Origin: Gigantopelta aegis
Lineage: Eukaryota > Mollusca > Gastropoda > Neomphalida > Peltospiridae
NCBI RefSeq assembly: GCF_016097555.1
Contig: NC_054703.1
Span: 2,419,920 to 2,483,919, forward strand
Reading direction: 5' to 3'
DNA: 64,000 nucleotides
A program made the position numbers and the translations under genes. Within the stretch, counting starts at the first letter, position 1. Every line of letters begins with the position of its first letter. The notes under the pieces were generated by a model. The model was not told the origin of the DNA. It made no database searches and saw only the letters and a list, made by a program, of their open reading frames with translations. Of this stretch, positions 23,178-35,698 are shown piece by piece.

Positions 23178-23405
23178 TTTTAAAGTTTGTTTTGTTTAAC
23201 GATACCAATATAGCACATTGATTTATTAATCATCGGCTACTGGATGTCAAACAGTTGGTAATTTTGACATACAGTCTTAGAGAGGAAACCCGCTACATTT
23301 TTCCATTAGTATCAAGGGATTTTTTATATGCACCATCCCACAGACAAAATAGCACATACCACAGCTTTTGATATGCCAGTCATGGTTCACTGGCTGGAAC
23401 GAGTT
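23178..23405 (-). mobile_element. SINE, core plus tail 2, headless
   Basis: In reverse: gtttgttttgtttaacgat, tail 2 and core, ending at ggctggaacgag. A separate tail fragment in plus orientation follows at 23485-23525. Confidence 0.75.
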
Positions 23406-24104
23406 TTCACTATTGGAGCCATACTTGAAAATTGAAATAAGACGTTACTAATATTTTGTTCTTTAGAATATCTAGATAAAAAATCAATGTGCTTTAGTGG
23501 CGTCGTTAAATAAAACAAACTTTTTTTTTATAGAATATTGAAGTGCTTATGGTCATCCGGGTGCTTGTAATAACATGGGGGTGGGGGTGGGGGGGACGTA
23601 GCCCAGTGGTAAAGCGCTCGCTTGATGGGATCGATCCCCGTTGGTGGGCCCACTGGGCAATTTCTCGTTCCAGCCAGTGCACCACGACTGGTATATCAAA
23701 GGCCGTGGTATGTGCTATCCTGTATGTGGGATGGTGCATATAAACGATCCCTTGATGCTAATAAAAAAGAGTAGCCCATCAGGCGCGGATCCAGGATTTT
23801 TAAATAGGGGGGGGGGCGAAATTTTGAAATTTAAGTGGCCTGAAACGCGATTTCCTCGCATCTGAGTAACAAAATAGCTATATTAACGTATGTTTTTGGT
23901 ATTGTCATACTGTTTTTGTTATCTTCAAAATTTCATAAACTCTGGTCTCTTCTTTTTTTTAAAGTTAAAGTGGTCATCTCTCCTTCCCATATTAGGCTGG
24001 TTTTCCGTTGACTGCGGCTGCCGGTAAATGGGAAGAAATATCGAAACAGTTGTTTCAGTAATATACACTGCTTTGAAAAACTGGGCCAATGTGTATCAAC
24101 AGTC

Positions 24105-24275
24105 ATGGTATGTAATATCTTGCTGCTAATCTGAAAGAGTAGCCCCTGGAGTCGCGGCAGCGAGTTTCCTTTCTCGTTGTTTTGTGGTCCTTAACCATAT
24201 TTCTGACGCTATATAAACGTAAATAAAATGTGTTGAGTATATTGTTAAACAAAACATTTCTTTCTTTCTGCAGCT
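24105..24275 (+). mobile_element. old SINE fragment, core plus tail 1
   Basis: The strings atcttgctgctaatctgaaa, gtttcctttctcg and taaataaaatgtgttgagta are diverged from consensus. It is nested in the hAT-like element. Confidence 0.65.
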
Positions 24276-24439
24276 GGTGTACTAGTATACTTCAGGTCAC
24301 GTAAAATCGTCGATGATATTGGTAAGTCATTCCTCTGTCGAAATCAACGAAAACTTGTAGGACCATACAATAGAGGTTTTTAGTATCCCAAGTGAATGTC
24401 ATTTGTATTATTTATAATCCATTATTAGACATATATTTG

Positions 24440-24522
24440 TTATGTAATTACAATCATTAAAAAGTCTCTGTTGGTCGATACCATCTTAAAAATTGCAGCA
24501 AACTCAGGAATGTCCCTTTAAG
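24440..24522. mobile_element. half of an AGGGACA TTAA-type MITE
   Basis: The string aaaaagtctctgttggtcga through ctcaggaatgtcccttta matches the right end of the element at 236-595. Confidence 0.6.
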
Positions 24523-24949
24523 ACGATTTTCATGAACAAAATATAATTTAAAGACTCTTGGGAAATAAGTGCATTTTTGTGTAATTCCACTCTAGTGTAT
24601 GCTATAGTTAAAAAAATAATAATAAATTGACCCTAAAAATAGGGGGGCGGGGCGGGCCCCTTGGGTCCCCCACTAAATCCGCGCCTGCCCATGAAGTGGT
24701 GACAGCGGGTTTCCTCTCTCAATATCTCTGTGGTCCTTAACCATATGTCCGACGCCATATAACCATAAATTAAAAAAATGTGTTGAGTGTGTCGTTAAAA
24801 CATTTCATTCCATTTCCTTTCTTACATTCGTCTCACAACTCACATTCGCTCGTTAGATACATTTAAAACAACTCGTTGTGAGATAAATGATATCTAACGG
24901 CTACTCATGTATATTTATTCGTTTATCTTGAAGAAGGATTCCTCCACCT

Positions 24950-25310
24950 CAGTGTGTGCACTGTTAGTGTACTCTGACGGTGCGTCACATTTTGGTGGAG
25001 TGTAAGCATCTCAAAGAAACTAGAAAATATATATTTGGACAATGTAATGTGATGTGACGTGGAATCCTTTCGATTCCATCCAGAACTTTTATTACAATTT
25101 CTACGTGATACTGACTTTTATTCTAAATTTTAATATTACCTATTTGTGATATTTGTAATTTTCGCACAGTTCTTTACACTGTTTATATTTAACTTTTAAA
25201 TTTTTATATTGATGTTTCTCATCACATTATTGTTGCATTTACCATAGTTTGACAACCAATAGCCGATGTATTTGTTCGTGCTGGGGTGTCGTTAAACATT
25301 CATTCGTTCT
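24950..25310 (+). mobile_element. SINE-like element with tail 4
   Basis: The 3' part (ttcgcacagttctttacact...aatagccgatgtatttgttc...gtcgttaaacattcattcg) matches, inverted, the element at 30485-30665. The 5' limit is uncertain; it ends in a (cattc)n tail. Confidence 0.55.
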
Positions 25311-25319
25311 ATTTATTAA

Positions 25320-25691
25320 AGAGACATACCCTAGTTTTTAAACACTAAGTCATATTTTTTACTATTAGAGCCGTTTTTGATATCTGAAATCATACTTTAC
25401 TTAGATTTTATTTTATTAGATTATCCATTTCCGTACCTTCGAAGTGTTTTTGGTCATCCTAGTATTTTTAATACCACAAAATTCATTTCTCATATATTTA
25501 AAAAAGCACGTGCGTCTGAGAAGTAAAAGTTATGGAGTCGAGTTTTAGTCTATTTTTAGAGGGTATTTCGTAATTTTAAAGTCACAGACTCCTGTTTCAC
25601 TCAGTTGTAACTTTATCCAAATGTGTTACAGGTTTGTAGATTAACTAAACTTAGTGTGCATTTTCACGGGCTGAAACTAGGGTCTGTCCCT
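25320..25691. mobile_element. TTAA-flanked MITE (AGGGACAGACCCTAG family), copy 2, inverted
   Basis: Reverse orientation of the element at 18916-19309, with the same interior landmarks (cacgtgcgtctgagaagtaa, tttggtcatcctag). TTAA lies at 25316-25319 and 25692-25695. Confidence 0.8.
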
Positions 25692-25896
25692 TTAATTAAT
25701 CAGAAACGTCTTACAATGACAGAAGAATCAGGACAGAAAAATCAGGACAGTCTCTTTAAATCTGTTTTCACATCTAGGGTTAATTCTTTCATTTGCTATG
25801 AAAGGTAAATTTGGAGAATATAATATTTCACTATTTCATGACCTCAAACAGATATTTTGAAAATATAACAACGTCCATTCTGTAAAGAGCTTTTAA

Positions 25897-26533
25897 GGCC
25901 GTCCCACACTAGCGCAGCGCGTCGGCAGCGAATCAGCAGCGCGTCAGCAGTGAAACGTTAGTAATGCCCACATATACGCAGCGTTCAAACAGAAATAAAA
26001 TAGAAAAAAAAAAGCTGAAAAGCTGAAACGAAAAACGGATCTGATTTGAAAACATGGCCCCCAGGAAGATAATTTCGAGTAAATTGGTTTTAATGTATTT
26101 GTATAGGAGATTACTTGATAAAAAACGCAAGAGAAAGTTTTGGGTACACGACATCGTTGACCAGGCATCGGCTGCCATTTCCGTGTCTTTGTAACCAACC
26201 GATTGGATGTCGTGTATGCATGGGTGTTTCTGCACCTCTATGGTCAACTTTTCTTCGTTAATATTTTGTTTTGGCATTGTTTTTCAGTAAAATAAAGATA
26301 TTCGTCAATAATGTGTGGGTTATTTTGGTGGAAGACCTAAAATATTACAACATTATGACATCATAAACTGGGGGTTTCTGTGCGCGTCAGAGCAGCTTGC
26401 AGCAAAAACCGCTTTTGGAACGATCGAAAAAAAAAAACCGACGTTGACGCGCTGCGCTAGTGAGGGTATGAATATGGTAATTCATTGGAAGTGATTTTTT
26501 GCTGCCGACGCGCTGCGCTAATGTGGGACGGCC
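25897..26533. mobile_element. TTAA-flanked element with about 33-bp GC-rich inverted ends
   Basis: The left end ggccgtcccacactagcgca and its complement at the right are followed by gcgcgtcggcagc. TTAA lies at 25893-25896 and 26534-26537. It is 637 bp. Minus-strand ORFs of 84-114 residues inside have no recognisable domain. Confidence 0.7.
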
Positions 26534-26954
26534 TTAATAATATCTGCCGTCCACTCAAGGATCATCGTTTCAACCGATTGTACGACGTGTGATAGCATCG
26601 CTTGGAGAACATAGACAATTCTGAGTCACCACAAGACTTACGACGTGCGACAAGCGATGGTTTCAGAATCTTTATTGGAATACAGCGTCTCATTGCATCT
26701 CACACGATCGCTAAGATGACGACGGTTATAACTGATCGTTGAAGTTAGCAACAGGTTTTTTGCCCAAAATTCATCAAATTGACCAAATTCTTTTGTAACT
26801 TAAACCTGGCCCCTGTTTATAAAACTCAAATTTCTAAAGACGCCTCACGCATGCAATTTGTATGACGTTGCCATAACGTTAAGAATTGCAGATTCTATTA
26901 AAAATATAAATGTTTGAGTCTAGAATCTAAACGTTTTCTTGCACTTACCAGTCC

Positions 26955-27035
26955 CCTCTCGCTGAAGCTCATGACAACTGAAAATTATTTCACATAAACA
27001 TGATACGAAATGGAAGCTCGTTTAATATCATATAA
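26955..27035. repeat. fragment of the 20431 palindromic repeat, next to a stop codon
   Basis: The strings aactgaaaattatttcac and aaacatgatacgaaatgg correspond to one arm of the palindrome at 20431-20578. It starts about 12-15 bp past the stop of the minus-strand gene and may supply its 3' UTR. Confidence 0.65.
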
Positions 27036-27045
27036 GTATTTCCAG

Positions 27046-30000
27046 CTACATTCTCGCATAAAAATACAATGGTTCATGGAGTCCTTCACCTAGGGTGTAG
27101 TATCCACTTCCGTCTGCAGCCCACGCGACTGCCTCACCTCGTACTTCCGGGTGATAGGACACTTCCGTACCTTTTCCCTGAAGAGCTCTCTCTACGTTGC
27201 CGTCTGCCATATTCCAGTAAAACAGATGCTTCTCAATTTTGATCAGCACCTCTGTCCCTAATGGTGATATGTCCCCAGCCACAGGGTCTTTCTTTGATGA
27301 ATGGAGTCCAGGAACAGTCAGAATAGAGTGCAGATTCACAGCGATTGGCTGATCCCATGCGCTAGAGGGCACTTTCGTCAGTTTGGGGTGATTACCGTTA
27401 TGGACTTTTGAAACGAGAAAAACGTTTCCTTCCCTGTCTACCATGAGGGTTTCTGCGTTTGGTTCCGACCATCTGTAATAAGTAATTGAAAAAGAAATAA
27501 ATGCTGAAATAATAAGGAGTTATAATTCTAAAGATTTCCAATAGGGCCCGACATCGTCGACGTCTAAAAAACGTTTCCTTCTCTGTCTACCATGAGGGTT
27601 TCTGCGTCTGGTTCCGACCATCTGTAGGCTACTATATGATATATAGTGAAATATTTGCTGGAATAATAATGAATAATAATTCTAAAGATTTCCAATAGGG
27701 CCCAACATCCGCGACGTCTACACGGCTTAGGAGTTCATTGGCAGTTCACTGTTTGCCTGTGACCCGACACCCGCCCGTTTGAAATGTCCTTTTTCATAAC
27801 TTAAAGGAATGCTAAAGCAAGGCTTTTGGACTGGTGTGCATATTCAACGATACATAATGCACATTATTGCTTAATATCAACAAGTATAATCGTATAGTTA
27901 ATTAATAAAACGGTTAAATGTGACGGCTATTATATATAACGGGCGCAGCCATTTTGTACCATCCCAGTGAATACGCCCTCTGGCGAGCTGGTGGTTACGT
28001 AATCCCTAACGTGTCACGTCAGGAATTAGTCTTCGAACTGAAGAAACAAAACATACCTGATTTTTGCGGATGCATCGCAATGTTCTGTAAAAATAATAAT
28101 CCCAGTAACACAGCAACGTGTATATGTGGTTTATTTTTCAATACAAAATAAACCACCATTGTCAAAGTGTTGAAATAATTGTATTATATTTTGTATATAA
28201 ATTAACCCACGTACTGAAATAATAGAGTGTTTTCTTGGTTAATTGGTCTTTTCTTTTCTTTCCATGGCCTGTACCTGTGGTTTTTGATTGGCAGGTGTAT
28301 ATAAGAAGACGTGCCTCTTTTATTAAGATCACAGGGTATTGTGTGATAACCTCAAATTGTAATGGACTTTACCAGCTTTATTACTGTAATTCCTGTAAAA
28401 CCCTTGATTAAGTAGACTTTCCCATCTAAAATCACAAAACTTACCAATTACGTGGGCCGAGAGAAAAGAGAATTATCACTTGGGTATCTGAGTGGTCGTT
28501 TTTGCTCGAACGTATCCTACCAATAGGCCTAATAATATGCATTTTTTCTTTGGATTTAAAAAAAATAAAAATACTATAACTCCATTTCGTTATATTGATG
28601 AAAATTGAAATATATTTAGTTAAATTGTTTATTATACTATCAAGTCATTTATATTGTTTTACAAGTCAGGTTGATGAAAGCGAAGCGCCTTGTCGTAAAT
28701 TAGAGCATTTGTTTACACTGTGCATAATAGAGAAGTTGGACCTGAGCTGACATCACTTCGCCCCAAGCCATACCACCGGACGTCACAAAAACGAAACAAA
28801 ATGGCTGCCCCCAGTTAGCAGGAATAATCATGTCTTTTTATTACTTCTAAAATTACGCGTTTTTCAATTGTTAAAGTGTCAGTATGTGTTGGTGGTCCGG
28901 GTATGCATCTTTCCAACACATAAGGCTCTTGTTGGAGTTTAAAAACCCACCTATTATTCACAATACACAACACTAAATTCTGCAAACTCAAACTGGACTT
29001 TTCTAGAATGTTGTTACCCCCCCACCGTACAAAATCCTGGATTCGCCCTTAGAGTTCTGATAAATATACGAATATGTTTATGTACAGAAAATACATAGTC
29101 CTACATGTCTCAGAAACGTGAATGTAAAGATTAAACGTCAACAAGAAAAGGAAGCTTTAAATAAATATAGATGGTAGTACTAAACCAAATAACTTCCGGC
29201 TGGGTCAAAGTTCTGATAGAGAAGTGAACACCACAAATCCTGTGATTGGTTATAAATGTGAGTGTGTTGGTTGTAAAAAATAATAGTTTCATCTGGGTAA
29301 AAAAAAAAAGAAGCAATTTTATTTCATCTAGTGCCAATGTTACAAGCACAAGTAGCCTTGTGCTTGAAACATGTATGGGGTACCTGTTAAAAAAAAGTAC
29401 TCGAATTTTGTGCGGAACTAGGGTAGTCATAGACGTTACCCGTTATCTCAGAAACGAGCAGCTTGACCCCCAATTTTTTTCTGATTCACTTTAAGTGTGA
29501 GGGGTGGTAGTATTTATATCCGTGGCGTTTATGTCGGTTGATACGCTGCAGGTATGAGTTTTAGCCGCACATGTTACTATTGTCGTCTATGGGATTTGAT
29601 TTGGTAGTATACACTCAGATACAACAGCCAGTGCCGGATTTATAAGGGGCCTTTGGCACCCCCACCCCCACCCCCTGCCAGAGCGGCCCCCAGACTAAGG
29701 ACTTCCTTTATTAAAAAAATTAATAATTATAAAATTAGTCTAAATCCGGCCCAGACAACAGCACATTCTAAACTACGGCTATTTAGTGTCTAACATACAT
29801 ATGGTTATTTTCACACATAGTCGAGAGGAGATCCGCTGCCTATTGAAGTTACCACTCAAATGTGGAAGGTATTTGCCACCTTAGTTAAAGGTACTTCATT
29901 TATCTCAAAGTTCCAAGTGCCATATTTCGCTAATTTTTCTCCCCCCCCCCCCCCCCCCCCTCCCCTTTTTGATAAATGTAAATGAATTGACCTCGCACAT

Positions 30001-33000
30001 AATCTTTGCATGAAAACTTGGAAATGTGGCAGACTGACTATCGGCAGAGACGGATGATATGCACAAAGACAACAAACTTGTCGACACCATCCGTCTGGTT
30101 CGATCTAGGATCGATTCTCGTCGGTGGGCCCATTGGGCTATTTGTCGTTCCAGCCAGTGCTCCACGACTTGTGTGACAAAGGCCGTGGTATGTATTATCC
30201 TGTCTGTGGGATGGTGCATATAAAAGATCCCTTGCTGCTAATCGAAACGAGTAGACCATGAAATGGCGACAGCGGGTTTCCTCTCTCAATATTTGTGTGG
30301 TCCTTAACCATAATGTCCGACGCCGTATAACCGTAAATAAAATGTGTTGAGTGCGTTGTTAAATAAAACACTTCCTTCCTTGCTTCCTTCCATCCGTCTG
30401 GCATAACGTTACGATATACATGTATATGTTTCTTACTATCAAATTAAATTATTTGGTTGTAATTCTATATGGGCATATAGATGAATGAATGAATGAATGA
30501 ATGAATGAATGTTTAACGACACCCCAGCACGAAAGATACATCGGCTATTGGGTGTCAAACTATGGTAATGCAAATAAATAAAGTGATGATCAACATCAAT
30601 ATAAAAAAAAGACTTAAACAAAAACAGTATAAAGAACTGTGCAAAAACACAAATATCACAGAATTTTACGGATACTGAATTTTACTCAAAACTTCAGTTT
30701 TGTGCTGTATTGGCCATTCTCAAAGATAATGTTACACCCCTGCACCACGGTGAGGTTACAGCACGCGCAGGGGCATATAGATGAAGATATAACGTTCATA
30801 TTTCAAAGCAGACGTTAATAAATAATTTTGGCGGGAAGATTATGCAACTTTGAGATATAGCACTTTTAATGGAATCTGTGAAATGGGCGCGGGACGTGAC
30901 TCAGTGATAAAGCACTCGTCTGATTCGCGGTCGGTCGAGGATCGATCCCCGTCGGTGGGCCTATTGGGCTATATCTCGACCCAGCACCACGACTGGTATA
31001 TCAAAGGCCGTGGTATGTGCTATCCTATCTGTGGAATGTGCATGTAATGTAGCGGGTTTCCTCTCTAAGACTATTTGTCAAGATTACCAAATCCAATAGC
31101 AGATGATTAATAAATCAATGTGTTCTAGTGGTGTCGTTAATCAAAACACACTTTTGATTTGCAAAATGAGTACACACGTGTATTTCAGCGTAGAATCTAA
31201 CGGTACTGTTTGATCCTTTGTGACGTCATCGGGTTCCCTGACTCGGTATATCACGTTGTTGGGTTTGTGGCCTGCTTCACCAATGTCGCCGATGTAGATG
31301 CAACTACCTCCCCCAGGACATGGTCCTGTAATACAATAATATAACATAAGGCTGGTAGGTACAGGGTTCGCAGCTCGGTACCGGCTCCCACCCAGAGTGA
31401 GTTTTAACGACTCAGTGGGTAGGTGTAAGACCACTACACCCTCTTTTCTCTCACTAACAATTAACAACTAACCCACTGTCTTGGACAGACAGCCCAAATA
31501 GCCGAGGTGTGTGCCCAGGACAGCGTGCTTGAACCTTAATTGGATATAAGCACGAAAATAAGTTGAAAAGAAATGAAGTAACATTTATTCATTTCAACTT
31601 AGTTTCGTAATTACATAGGCCTATCCAATTAAGGTTCAAGCACGCTGTTTGGGCACACACCTCAGCTATCTGGGTACTGTTCCACCAATCGATCTTAGCA
31701 CTACTATCGCCGTAAATACCATCTTCATAAATCAAGGCTAATATTCGTTCCTCGTATTCAGCCTTGATACATGTCGTCAAGAAATCGTGCCACAAAATGC
31801 TTAAATTTCATTGGATGCGATGAGATCTGATTGCAACGAATCGCAACGCTCCTTATAGATTCCCTTGTTATTGTAAACAAAGACGGCAGCGTCAGCGTCC
31901 GGCGGTTAATTTTTGATATTGCTTTCAAGATTGTCACATGTTACCGATGCTGTGATTGGTCAGCGATGTCATCGTGTAAGGGACATAATCGGTGTTACAA
32001 ATTTTCTTCCAATAGAGGGCGCTAGTAGTAGATATCAGTAATCTTGACTACATGTATCAAGGCTGAATACGAGGAACGAATATTAGCCTTGATTTATGAA
32101 GATGCGTAAATACCTACCATCGCGACCTTAATTTTTGTCTACGATCGCCAGCCCGTTCCACGACGCGGCGTTGCTTACTATCGTCGTAAATTACTGAGAA
32201 AATTTACAATAGGTACGAGGCAGTTGTAAGCCACTAACGTAGCTGTCAAATGGCAGTTAAATGATGATTTTGTTATTTTCTAAGAAGGATACTTTGTATA
32301 AAAAGGGATCTAATATATAGCAAATAACTTTTATAAAACTTGGCGTTCGATGAAAAATCATTCTAGGCCATAGACTTCTACACGAAAATACGGGATATAA
32401 CTCTCATGTCTTATGCATTCGGCAATTATCGCTTAGCAAATAAACTGACAAAGTTACTTCATGGATGTCCGATACCAATGAATACATCCAAGATGTTGCG
32501 AAAAGTCCGTAACCAGTTTATTATTTAAAGGAGACCGGACACCAAAAGACATGTAGTGTGTAATGGATTAAGTTAGCGTCAAAGACCGCATTACTCTAAC
32601 GTCTGGCTCGCTGCGAGGCACCGGTCAGCTGCGCGTCTTAGGTTTGGGGTAAAAACAGAAGTGGGCGGGATTATGCATAGATCTGAACGAAAGCGAGGCA
32701 AACGTCATCGGTGAGAGTTACCAAGCAATACCGGTACACGTGTTGATTCTTTGGTTGTGCCTTTTAGTCGTCTTTTGTTTTTTTTGTCTCCAGGTTTATC
32801 GGAAATTTAATTTACAAGATAATTAGTGTTATTATATACCGTCGACGTAATTATATGATGGTTAACTGCGCAGTGTTTAACTGCAACAGTAACAGCAATG
32901 CATCCAAAGAAACGGCCAACATCATGGTTTCGATTTCCAAAAAACCCCGAAAGTTGTTTTAAAACATGGACGCATTATTGTCGTCGAACGGGCTTTACAC

Positions 33001-35652
33001 CAACTAAATACAGCAGGTTATGGTACATTTACAATGTGAAAATTAAAACAAGTATGTACTTAAGATATACATTAAATAAAGGTATTGCAATTTGTTCACA
33101 TACGAATATTTAAACTTCACATTTATTTACCTATAATTACCAAATTAATTTTCACCGACAATCCATAACGACTCCATACTAACGTCTCTTGATCTAGTTG
33201 GTTTGTTAACCTCATAATAAAACACCTTCAAAACGTGAATTATTACGTTAGTTAACAATGTTTATCGTCAGTTCAGTATATTTTCATTAAAATTAAAATG
33301 CTAACACTTGTGGCAGGAACAACATATGTACTCTGGCCAGAAGGAATGATGGTTAAATAATTTTACAGCTAGTGTCGATTATTAAAGCATACTAAAATTG
33401 TACTTTTCAATGCTTTCTGTATGTCATATTAAAAATACTCTACACCAAATAATTATTTTAATACATATGTACCTACCCTGGGTTTCTGCCAGAGGGTGCG
33501 GAGGGTAATCTTATATGTATGTACTAAAAAATCGCAGAAATTAATGTATATATATATATAATGTTTGATTTTTTTCGATAGATTATAGTAACATAATTGC
33601 TGTTTAAGATTTATAAAAGTGCATGAAATAAAATGTTCAATAAAAAAAACATTTCAAACCTATAACCACCCAATATACTCGTTTGAACATATTTAGTTTT
33701 TACAGGCCAATAGGAACAACTTGGGGGGGGGGGGGGGGGCAGGCACTGACAGACTGGGTATAAACTCTACATCAGAGTATTGTTACAATGGCAAAAATTA
33801 ATGTGATAAAGAAAAGCTCACAAGTGGGAGGCACCTCTCCACCCACCCCCCACCCCCCACCCCAAGTTCCTACGGGCCTGTTTTATTACGTACCCTCAAA
33901 TTATTTTCTGGCAGAAAACCTGGTACCTTTGGTAGAGGTTGAAACAATTGGTCGTCTAATTTATTTTATTTACCATAAAATAATATAATTAATCACTTTT
34001 GGCATCTAGCAATTTAAAGCAAAATTAACAATAGTTACCACATGGAATAAGCATCATATATTATTTTGTTTTACCTGTAATATATTTGACCTGTAATATA
34101 TTTTCATCAGGACTTCCTTCTTCCTCCATGAATGATTAAAGAAACTAACACTGGATATATTGTAATTATTTTTATTTTATTCCAATATATAACAAATGTG
34201 TTTTATGTCAGTATGTGGAGCAAACTACCTGAAACAGTTGGTTTGAAATCATGATTACAAAATCCTAAAGATAAAAGGAAGTGTGTGCGTGGGGTGGGGG
34301 GTGCGGGGGGGGGGGGGGAGAGGGGGAATACAGTCTCTAGTGAGGGATACAAACTAGATGTTTTATTTTAATATCTTTATTTATGCAAAGTAGTGAAAAT
34401 TTAAAACATACATTTTCTTCCTGAGTGTGTGATGGAGAACAAGCCCCTAGGCCCGCCCCTCCCCAGTTCCTACGGGACTGTTGTATTTTATATTAATAAA
34501 TGCAAAAACTACATAATAATATTGTCGATAAGACATATTAGTTGTAAAGTGATTGTCAGTATGTGGCAACAGTATATTTTCCAACATTTCTGTGTTTCTG
34601 TACCCGGCTGTGGACAGTTTCGGCAGACTGGTAACACATTTTCTTAATAATTAAAAATACACGGTTTAACCAAACACATTAAAACTTGGAGGGTAACTAG
34701 TTAAGAGAACAAAGTTTTTTGTTAAATTATTATATCTTGCTTTGGTGAGGAGGGGACGCTTTTTGCAAATTTGCGAGATCGGCCTCTGGAATATCCACTG
34801 ACGTGTCATATTTACATCTATGCTGAACAAGATTTATGATGAAATATTATTACATTTTGTGTGCTTTTCTTCTAATTAGGTCCATTTGCTTCAGTTTACA
34901 TTAAAAATGTCATAAAAAAAATATGTTTTAAAAAATGCTTCTATGCTAGTCTATGACCATGTGGCTTCTTCGTCTTCGTCGGCAGTTGATTCATCCAAAT
35001 TTTCGTCTAAGACAACATTTCCAGGATTAGAGACAAAGTCTCTGATAAGTGGTTCAAACGAATACGGTTTGATGCCATTAGCACAAGCTGGACACAATTC
35101 TTCGTCACTCGAATCGCTAAGTTCGTCCATGCTGCTTGGTAGTTTCTTCAGTTTTCCTCTCATCGATGACGTCACGGGTCTAGCTCATCAATTGTCGACA
35201 GTTTCCGGCAAACATCGGAGATCGGCGAAAAAAACCCCCCAACCAAGACTGGCACGCTTAACTTAGTCAACAAGGGGAGCACGGTAGTTGCGTGTTGTGG
35301 TTTATGACGGCAAACAATTCATTACGCCGTATATATGATTTGGTGTCCGGTCTCCTTTAACTAATTCGCACTTCTTTGCAAAGAATATATTAATCATTAA
35401 AGGGGCACTTACGACTACCGTAAGGTTGCTTTGTGGAACGGCTGTAAAGTTTACGGTGCCAGTTGTAAAATTCACCTTAAATCACTACAGTTAACCTTAG
35501 CTACAATTCTTTCGTGGAACGGGGTCCTGGTCAGTGGGTTAGTGGGAGAAACGTCGATGTAGTGGTCATACACCTACGCAAAGAGTTGTTGAAATAATAC
35601 TTGTAAATACCATTATATAGATGTCGGACATAGTATGGGCTCCCACTTTTAG

Positions 35653-35698
<46 letters not shown>

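Larger units (their letters stand above)
23780..24689. mobile_element. hAT-like element with short inverted ends, inserted in a SINE
   Basis: Begins caggcgcggatccagg and ends taaatccgcgcctg. It contains poly-G, an older SINE (24105-24275) and half of an AGGGACA MITE (24440-24522). No transposase reading frame is visible, so it is non-autonomous. Confidence 0.6.
23590..24820 (+). mobile_element. SINE, head A with tail 1, split by a 910-bp insertion
   Basis: The left part 23590-23779 ends in agtagcccat. The right part 24690-24820 resumes cccatgaagtggtgacagcg and ends in tail 1. The shared cccat looks like the target duplication of the inserted element. Confidence 0.8.
32529..35356. mobile_element. 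TTAA-flanked 2.8-kb element (Kolobok-like) with THAP and P2X7-like fragments
   Basis: Perfect 18-bp inverted ends aggagaccggacaccaaa, flanked by TTAA at 32525-32528 and 35357-35360. TTAA targets and RGG ends are features of the Kolobok superfamily, some members of which encode THAP domains; piggyBac is an alternative. Inside are a broken THAP exon (plus) and an acidic ORF with a P2X7-tail-like motif (minus). No DDE catalytic core was recognised. Several poly-G runs and AT-rich stretches fill the rest. Confidence 0.7.

Noticed and set aside
25933..26277. Minus-strand ORF of 114 residues
   Set aside because: It lies wholly inside a TTAA element, is lysine/phenylalanine-rich and has no recognisable domain.
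27954..28151. 65-residue Cys-containing ORF
   Set aside because: No family recognised and no splice or start support. It is probably part of old repeat sequence.
31589..31795. 68-residue ORF near a coding exon
   Set aside because: It spans a SINE C fragment and the end of the 9-bp-TSD MITE and is not an exon. The true neighbouring exons join without it.
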